Source: Pelagimonas sp. (GTDB taxonomy: Bacteria > Pseudomonadota > Alphaproteobacteria > Rhodobacterales > Rhodobacteraceae). From it: a stretch of DNA of 64,000 nucleotides. The stretch is taken from contig JAOARQ010000028.1 in NCBI GenBank assembly GCA_025210455.1, positions 1-64,000 of the forward strand, read 5' to 3'. The notes beneath the pieces are model-generated. The model did no database searches, was not told the DNA's origin, and was given only the letters and a program-made list of their open reading frames with translations. Below are positions 59,550 to 64,000 of the stretch, in pieces. The translations under genes were made by a program, and so were the position numbers. Numbering within the stretch: the first letter of the stretch is position 1; each line of letters opens with the position of its first letter.

Positions 59550-60206
59550 ATGACCCTGCCCGATATTCAGTCACGTGTAGCCAAGGCCTGTCAGGATGCA
59601 GGTCGTGATCCCCAAACCGTAGAGCTGATCGCAGTCAGCAAAATCCAACCCATTGAGCGCGTCACAGCTGTGCTGGACGCAGGCCACCGTGTGTTTGGCG
59701 AAAACCGCGTGCAGGAAGCGGCGGGCAAATGGCCAGACCTGATGGAAACCTATGATGGTGTATCCGTCCATCTGTTGGGCCCCTTGCAAACCAACAAAGC
59801 CCGTCAGGCTATGGAGCTGGTTTCAACCATTCATTCTCTTGATCGCCCAAAACTGGCCACCACCCTCGCGCGGTTGGCGCAGGAACTGGGCCATTGCCCG
59901 GACCTGTTCATTCAGGTGAACACCGGCGAAGAAGCGCAAAAGGCAGGGATCGCCCCCTCTGAAACCGATGCGTTTGTCACGCAGTGCCGGGATCTGGATC
60001 TGCCGATCAAAGGCCTGATGTGCATCCCACCAGCAGAAGAAACACCATCGCTGCATTTTGCCCTGCTGCGCAAACTGGCTGACCGCAACGGGCTGCAAGG
60101 GCTTTCCATGGGCATGAGCGGTGATTTCGAACAGGCCATTGCCTTTGGTGCAACCCACGTCCGGGTGGGCTCTGCCATCTTTGGCGCACGGGTCTACGAT
60201 CAGTAA
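59550..60206 (+). CDS. yggS: YggS-family PLP homeostasis protein
   Basis: 218 residues with AAGGAG upstream. The PLP lysine is Lys31 in ELIAVSKIQPIERV. FGENRVQEAAGKW, HLLGPLQTNKAR, LFIQVNTGEEAQKAG, GLSMGMSGDFEQAIAFGATH and VRVGSAIFG are family motifs of the single-domain alanine-racemase-like barrel. It controls free PLP and is widely conserved. Confidence 0.96.
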   Translation: MTLPDIQSRVAKACQDAGRDPQTVELIAVSKIQPIERVTAVLDAGHRVFGENRVQEAAGKWPDLMETYDGVSVHLLGPLQTNKARQAMELVSTIHSLDRPKLATTLARLAQELGHCPDLFIQVNTGEEAQKAGIAPSETDAFVTQCRDLDLPIKGLMCIPPAEETPSLHFALLRKLADRNGLQGLSMGMSGDFEQAIAFGATHVRVGSAIFGARVYDQ

Positions 60207-60259
60207 CACCCTCGTCAGTCCAGATTGCATCAGAGATAGCGCCAGATTAACCATAGGTT

Positions 60260-61735
60260 ATGGTGATTCCCGTTGAGACCTTCTTTCTGAACCCCAGTGC
60301 ACAGGGCACCCTGCAGGCCCGCATCCAGCAGATGGTGGCCGAGGGCATTCTATCTGGCCGCTTTCGCCATGGCGAAAAGCTGCCCTCGACCCGCAAAATG
60401 GCCCAGCATCTGGGGGTCAGCAGAATCACTGTAACGCTGGCCTATACTGAACTGCTGGCCAGCGATTATCTGGTCTCGCGCGGGCGATCTGGCTATTTCG
60501 TCAGTGAAAACGCCCCCGAACCACCTGACTTTGGCCCGCTTGCCAGCCGTCAGGATAAGGTGGATTGGGATAGCACCCTGTCCCGCCGCTATACCACCGG
60601 GCCACGGTTGGATATGGACAAACCCGCCGATTGGACCCGCTACAAATACCCTTTTATCTATGGTCAGACAGATGCCTCGCTGTTTGATCACGCGAACTGG
60701 CGCCTTTGCGCGATGAAAGCGCTTGGCGCGCGCGATTTTGCCCTGCTGACGCAGGATCAATATGATCAGGACGACCGCGAACTGATCAGCTTTATCGCCC
60801 GCCACACGCTGCCACGCCGGGGCATCATCGCCAGCGAAGACGAAATTCTGATCACTCTTGGCGCACAAAACGCGCTTTGGCTGGCGGCGCAATTGGTGGC
60901 GCTGGATCGTAAGACCGTTGTCGAAGACCCCTGCTATCCCGCCCTGCGCGGGTTGCTGCGTCAGGCCGGGGCAGAGATCTGCCCGGTGCCTGTGGATCAG
61001 GATGGGCTAAACCCCGATGCGCTGCCCGTCGATACCAAAGTGATCTGCACCACCCCCAGCCATCAATGCCCCAGTTCTTCAACACTGCCGCGTGCGAGAC
61101 GTGACGCACTACTGAAACGGGCGGCAGATATGGGCGCAATCATCATCGAAGATGATTACGAATTCGAAATGTCCTTTTTGCGCCCGCCCTCACCCGCGCT
61201 TAAAAGTCTCGATGAAGATGGTCGGGTGATCTATGTGGGCAGCTTTTCCAAATCGCTCTTTCCGGGGCTGCGCCTGGGGTATCTGGTGGGATCCGCCGAA
61301 TTCATCCGCGAAGCCCGCGCTCTGCGCGCCTCGGTGCTGCGCCATCCGCCGGGCCATGTGCAACGCACAGCCGCCTACTTCCTGTCGCTTGGCCATTATG
61401 ACGCGCTGATCCGCAAGATAAGCCGCGCTTATGCGGAACGCCGTCAGATCACCGAAACCGCGATACTGCACCATGGTTTGGAAATCGCCGGCAAGGGCGC
61501 GCATGGCGGGTCGTCAATCTGGATGACCACCCCTGACGGCACCGATACGGTCAAACTGGCCAACGCGCTGCGCGAACGCAGTGTTCTGATCGAACCCGGC
61601 GCCCCTTTTTTCGCCGGGCCCGACCGCCCAAGTTCCTTTTTTCGTCTGGCATACAGTTCAATTCCCGCGCAAAGAATCGAAGAAGGCGTGGCCCGGATCG
61701 CCGAGGCGCTTGCACAACCTCAAAGAGGGGGCTAA
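60260..61735 (+). CDS. MocR-type (GntR plus aminotransferase) regulator
   Basis: 491 residues. GntR wing: FRHGEKLPSTRKMAQHLGVS RI; aminotransferase-type domain with LGAQNALWLAAQLVALD, IIEDDYEFEM, and PLP lysine in YVGSFSKSLFPGLRLGY. PLP-dependent sensors of this class often regulate amine or vitamin B6 genes; placement after yggS may be chance. Ligand and target unknown. Starts at ATG 60260 with a weak ribosome site. Confidence 0.9.
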   Translation: MVIPVETFFLNPSAQGTLQARIQQMVAEGILSGRFRHGEKLPSTRKMAQHLGVSRITVTLAYTELLASDYLVSRGRSGYFVSENAPEPPDFGPLASRQDKVDWDSTLSRRYTTGPRLDMDKPADWTRYKYPFIYGQTDASLFDHANWRLCAMKALGARDFALLTQDQYDQDDRELISFIARHTLPRRGIIASEDEILITLGAQNALWLAAQLVALDRKTVVEDPCYPALRGLLRQAGAEICPVPVDQDGLNPDALPVDTKVICTTPSHQCPSSSTLPRARRDALLKRAADMGAIIIEDDYEFEMSFLRPPSPALKSLDEDGRVIYVGSFSKSLFPGLRLGYLVGSAEFIREARALRASVLRHPPGHVQRTAAYFLSLGHYDALIRKISRAYAERRQITETAILHHGLEIAGKGAHGGSSIWMTTPDGTDTVKLANALRERSVLIEPGAPFFAGPDRPSSFFRLAYSSIPAQRIEEGVARIAEALAQPQRGG

Positions 61736-61744
61736 TCCGCTTCT

Positions 61745-62677
61745 ATGCGCATCGTGAGAGACTACCTATTCGTTGATCCACAAGATCGTGGGGCCTGTGC
61801 CGCCATCGGGAACTTTGACGGTATTCATCGCGGCCATCAGGCTGTGATCGAACTGACCCGTCAGGCCGCCCCCAATGCGCCTTTGGGGGTGCTGACCTTT
61901 GAACCCCATCCGCGCGAATATTTTGCCCCCGATGCCCCCGCCTTTCGCCTGATGAACGCCGAGGCCAAGGCCACCCGGCTGGAAAAGATCGGCGTTGACC
62001 GCCTGTACCAACTGAATTTCAACACCGCCCTTGCCAGCCTGACCCCGCATGAGTTTGCCCAAAACGTCATCTGCGAAGGTCTGGGACTGAAACATGTGGT
62101 GGTGGGCGCAGACTTCTGCTTTGGCAAGGGGCGCGCCGGCACCGTTGAAGATCTCAAACGCTTTGGGCGTGAAATGGGCTTTGGGGTGACCATTGCCGAC
62201 CTATTGGAAACCGGAGGGGTGCAAGTGTCTTCCACCGCGATTCGTCAGGCCCTGCAAGAGGGCCGCCCGCGCGATGCCGCAGACCTGTTGGGCCATTGGC
62301 ACCGTATCGAAGGCGAAGTAATCGGCGGCGAACAACGCGGCCGTGAACTGGGCTTTCCCACTGCAAATATGTCCATCGACGGGCTACACCCGCCCCGGTT
62401 TGGCGTCTATGCAGTGCTGGTTGACGTGCTTGATGGCCCGCATCAGGGCAGCTATCATGGCGCGGCTTCGGTGGGTATTCGCCCGATGTTCGAAGGCGAT
62501 CACCCCAATATCGAAACCTTCCTATTCGATTTCACCGGCGATCTGTATGGGGCCACCCTTTCGGTCGGGCTGGTTGATTTTCTGCGCCCAGAGATGAAAT
62601 TCGATGGGCTGGATGGTCTGATCCAACAGATGGATGCGGATTGCCAGCAGGCCCGCGATATTCTGACCGCCCTATGA
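61745..62677 (+). CDS. ribF: Bifunctional riboflavin kinase / FAD synthetase
   Basis: 310 residues. FAD synthetase part: CAAIGNFDGIHRGHQAVIEL, VVVGADFCFGKGRAGTVEDL, VSSTAIRQALQEG. C-terminal riboflavin kinase: GRELGFPTANMSIDG, SVGIRPMFEGDHPNIETFLF and DLYGATLSVGLVDFLRPEMK. It makes FMN and FAD in the cytosol. Its stop overlaps the ATG of the next gene. Confidence 0.97.
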   Translation: MRIVRDYLFVDPQDRGACAAIGNFDGIHRGHQAVIELTRQAAPNAPLGVLTFEPHPREYFAPDAPAFRLMNAEAKATRLEKIGVDRLYQLNFNTALASLTPHEFAQNVICEGLGLKHVVVGADFCFGKGRAGTVEDLKRFGREMGFGVTIADLLETGGVQVSSTAIRQALQEGRPRDAADLLGHWHRIEGEVIGGEQRGRELGFPTANMSIDGLHPPRFGVYAVLVDVLDGPHQGSYHGAASVGIRPMFEGDHPNIETFLFDFTGDLYGATLSVGLVDFLRPEMKFDGLDGLIQQMDADCQQARDILTAL

Positions 62678-63144
62678 GCCCCCCCGATCCCATTCCCCGT
62701 TCTGGGCTGGCGGATCGTTTCTGGGAACGCAAACCGCTAAAAAAGCTGTCTCAGAAAGAATGGGAATCGCTTTGTGATGGCTGTGGCAAATGCTGCCTGA
62801 ACAAATTGGAAGACGAAGACACAGGTCAGGTTGCCCTGACCCGCGTGGCCTGCCGCCTGCTGGATGATGCCACCTGCCTTTGCGCACAATACCCTATCCG
62901 CCACCAGTTTGTGCCGGAATGTATCGTGCTCAAACCGTCGAACATCGCGGAAAACGCCTATTGGATGCCCGACACCTGCGCCTACAAGCTGCTTTTTCAA
63001 GGCAAACCGCTGCATAACTGGCATCCGCTGATTTCCGGGCGGGCAGAATCAGTGCATGAGGCAGGTATCACCCTGCGCAACCAGACCGTTTCGGAAATGG
63101 AAGTCCACGACGACGACTGGGAAGATTATATCATCGAGGAGTAA
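62674..63144 (+). CDS. YcgN-family cysteine-cluster protein
   Basis: 156 residues from ATG 62674, overlapping the ribF stop by four bases. LCDGCGKCCLNKLEDEDTGQ with C-x2-C-x2-CC and later CRLLDDATCLCAQYP, PECIVL and PDTCAYKLL are the Cys pattern of the UPF0260/YcgN family, thought to bind a metal cluster. Function unknown. Confidence 0.92.
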   Translation: MSPPDPIPRSGLADRFWERKPLKKLSQKEWESLCDGCGKCCLNKLEDEDTGQVALTRVACRLLDDATCLCAQYPIRHQFVPECIVLKPSNIAENAYWMPDTCAYKLLFQGKPLHNWHPLISGRAESVHEAGITLRNQTVSEMEVHDDDWEDYIIEE

Positions 63145-63149
63145 CCCCA

Positions 63150-64000
63150 ATGTTCTTTGCCTCTGACAATTCCGGCCCGGTGCCGCCGCAGGTTCTTGAG
63201 GCGCTGAATGCGGCGAACACTGGCTATGCCATGGGCTATGGCAACGATGATCTGACCGCGCAGGTGACGGCACAGATCCGCACCCTGTTTGAAGCACCCG
63301 AGGCCGCCGTTTACCTTGTACCCACCGGCACCGCCGCCAATGCGCTGGCGCTGGCCACACTGGTGCAGCCTTTTGAAACGGTATTCTGCTCGGAACTGGC
63401 GCATATCCACGAAGACGAATGCAATGCGCCCGAATTCTATACCAGCGGGGCCAAGCTGACCCTTGTCCGCACCGGAGACCGGATGACCCCTGACACTCTG
63501 CGCGCCGCTATTGAGGCCGAAGAAAACCGCGGTGTACATGGCCCGCAGCGGGGGGCCGTTTCGATCACCAATGTCACCGAACTGGGCAATGTCTATTCTC
63601 TGGATGAGATGCGCGCGCTCTGCGCTGTGGCCAAAGACTATAATATCCCGGTGCAGCTGGATGGCGCGCGATTTGCCAATGCCTGCGCCCGACTGGGCTG
63701 TTCCCCGGCAGACATGTCATGGAAAGCCGGAGTGGATGTGGCTGTCTTTGGGGGCACCAAGAACGGTCTGATGGGGGTCGAAGCCGTAGTTCTGTTCGAC
63801 CCTGCCCGCGCCTGGGAATTCGAACTGCGCCGCAAACGCGCCGGAATACTGTTTTCAAAACATCGCTATCTGGCGGCGCAGATGCAGGCCTATCTGCAAG
63901 ATGATCTCTGGCACGATCTGGCAACCCGTGCCAACTCCGCTTGCGATCTGCTGCGTAATGGATTGGAACAGGCCGGGCTGCGGGTGATCACCGACGATCA
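63150..64000 (+). CDS. Low-specificity threonine aldolase (cut by window end)
   Basis: 283 codons are present from ATG 63150; the 3' end is outside the window. The start is five bases after the stop of the YcgN-like gene, with GAGGAG upstream. FASDNSGPVPPQVLEALNAA, VPTGTAANALALATLV, HIHEDECNAPEF, VQLDGARFANACARLG and the PLP lysine in VAVFGGTKNGLMGVEA are the pattern of the beta-eliminating-lyase aldolase family. It splits threonine to glycine and acetaldehyde. Confidence 0.94.
   Translation, partial: MFFASDNSGPVPPQVLEALNAANTGYAMGYGNDDLTAQVTAQIRTLFEAPEAAVYLVPTGTAANALALATLVQPFETVFCSELAHIHEDECNAPEFYTSGAKLTLVRTGDRMTPDTLRAAIEAEENRGVHGPQRGAVSITNVTELGNVYSLDEMRALCAVAKDYNIPVQLDGARFANACARLGCSPADMSWKAGVDVAVFGGTKNGLMGVEAVVLFDPARAWEFELRRKRAGILFSKHRYLAAQMQAYLQDDLWHDLATRANSACDLLRNGLEQAGLRVITDD

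Overview
The window reads as chromosome of a marine Rhodobacterales (Roseobacter-group) alphaproteobacterium. The leuS-lptE-holA block with a nearby DUF3576 lipoprotein, the small porin, the ohr/ohrR pair, several MocR-type regulators and the moderately GC-rich codon use all fit this group. I cannot name the genus from sequence alone.

1 to about 12.87 kb is the right-hand part of an integrated mobile element; its left end is outside the window. It ends in a P4-type tyrosine integrase whose start faces chromosomal DNA next to a short tRNA-3'-end-like sequence. It carries two AlpA-like regulators, a replication-initiator-like protein with DNA iterons inside its gene, a ProQ/FinO RNA chaperone, an AntA/AntB antirepressor, a decayed Rha-type regulator, GIY-YIG and SNase-like nucleases, a three-gene operon of unknowns and an intact LuxI-type acyl-homoserine-lactone synthase with no LuxR in the window. 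No relaxase, capsid or tail gene is visible.

13.0-23.5 kb is a phosphonate utilisation locus: LysR regulator, a perfect LysR operator dyad, phnW, phnX, a complete dipeptide/oligopeptide-type ABC importer and a formylglycine-type hydrolase of the phosphonate monoester hydrolase family. Together they suggest import of an aminoethylphosphonate ester, hydrolysis to 2-AEP, transamination to phosphonoacetaldehyde and cleavage to acetaldehyde and phosphate. This is the most interesting metabolic unit here.

23.6-29.6 kb holds small metabolic and stress genes: DUF1304, DUF6924-like, a frameshifted alpha/beta hydrolase, an SDR, a divergent aldo/keto reductase and AraC regulator, and divergent ohrR/ohr with duplicated operator-like repeats. 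29.7-33.2 kb is a GtrA/GtrB/GT-C cassette for polyprenyl-phosphate-linked surface glycosylation. A DUF1127 protein, a MocR regulator and a 1001-residue RTX protein follow.

38.2-51.1 kb is a Wzx/Wzy-type exopolysaccharide cluster on the minus strand: initiating sugar transferase, polysaccharide co-polymerase with a degenerate kinase domain, five glycosyltransferase genes including a split PssD/PssE pair, Wzy-like polymerase, acyltransferase, FrhB-like protein, Wzx flippase and pyruvyltransferase. No outer-membrane exporter is in the window.

51.4-64 kb is mostly core genome: GST, holA, lptE, leuS, a glycosyltransferase, DUF3576, porin, yggS, a MocR regulator, ribF, a YcgN-family protein and a threonine aldolase cut by the window end.
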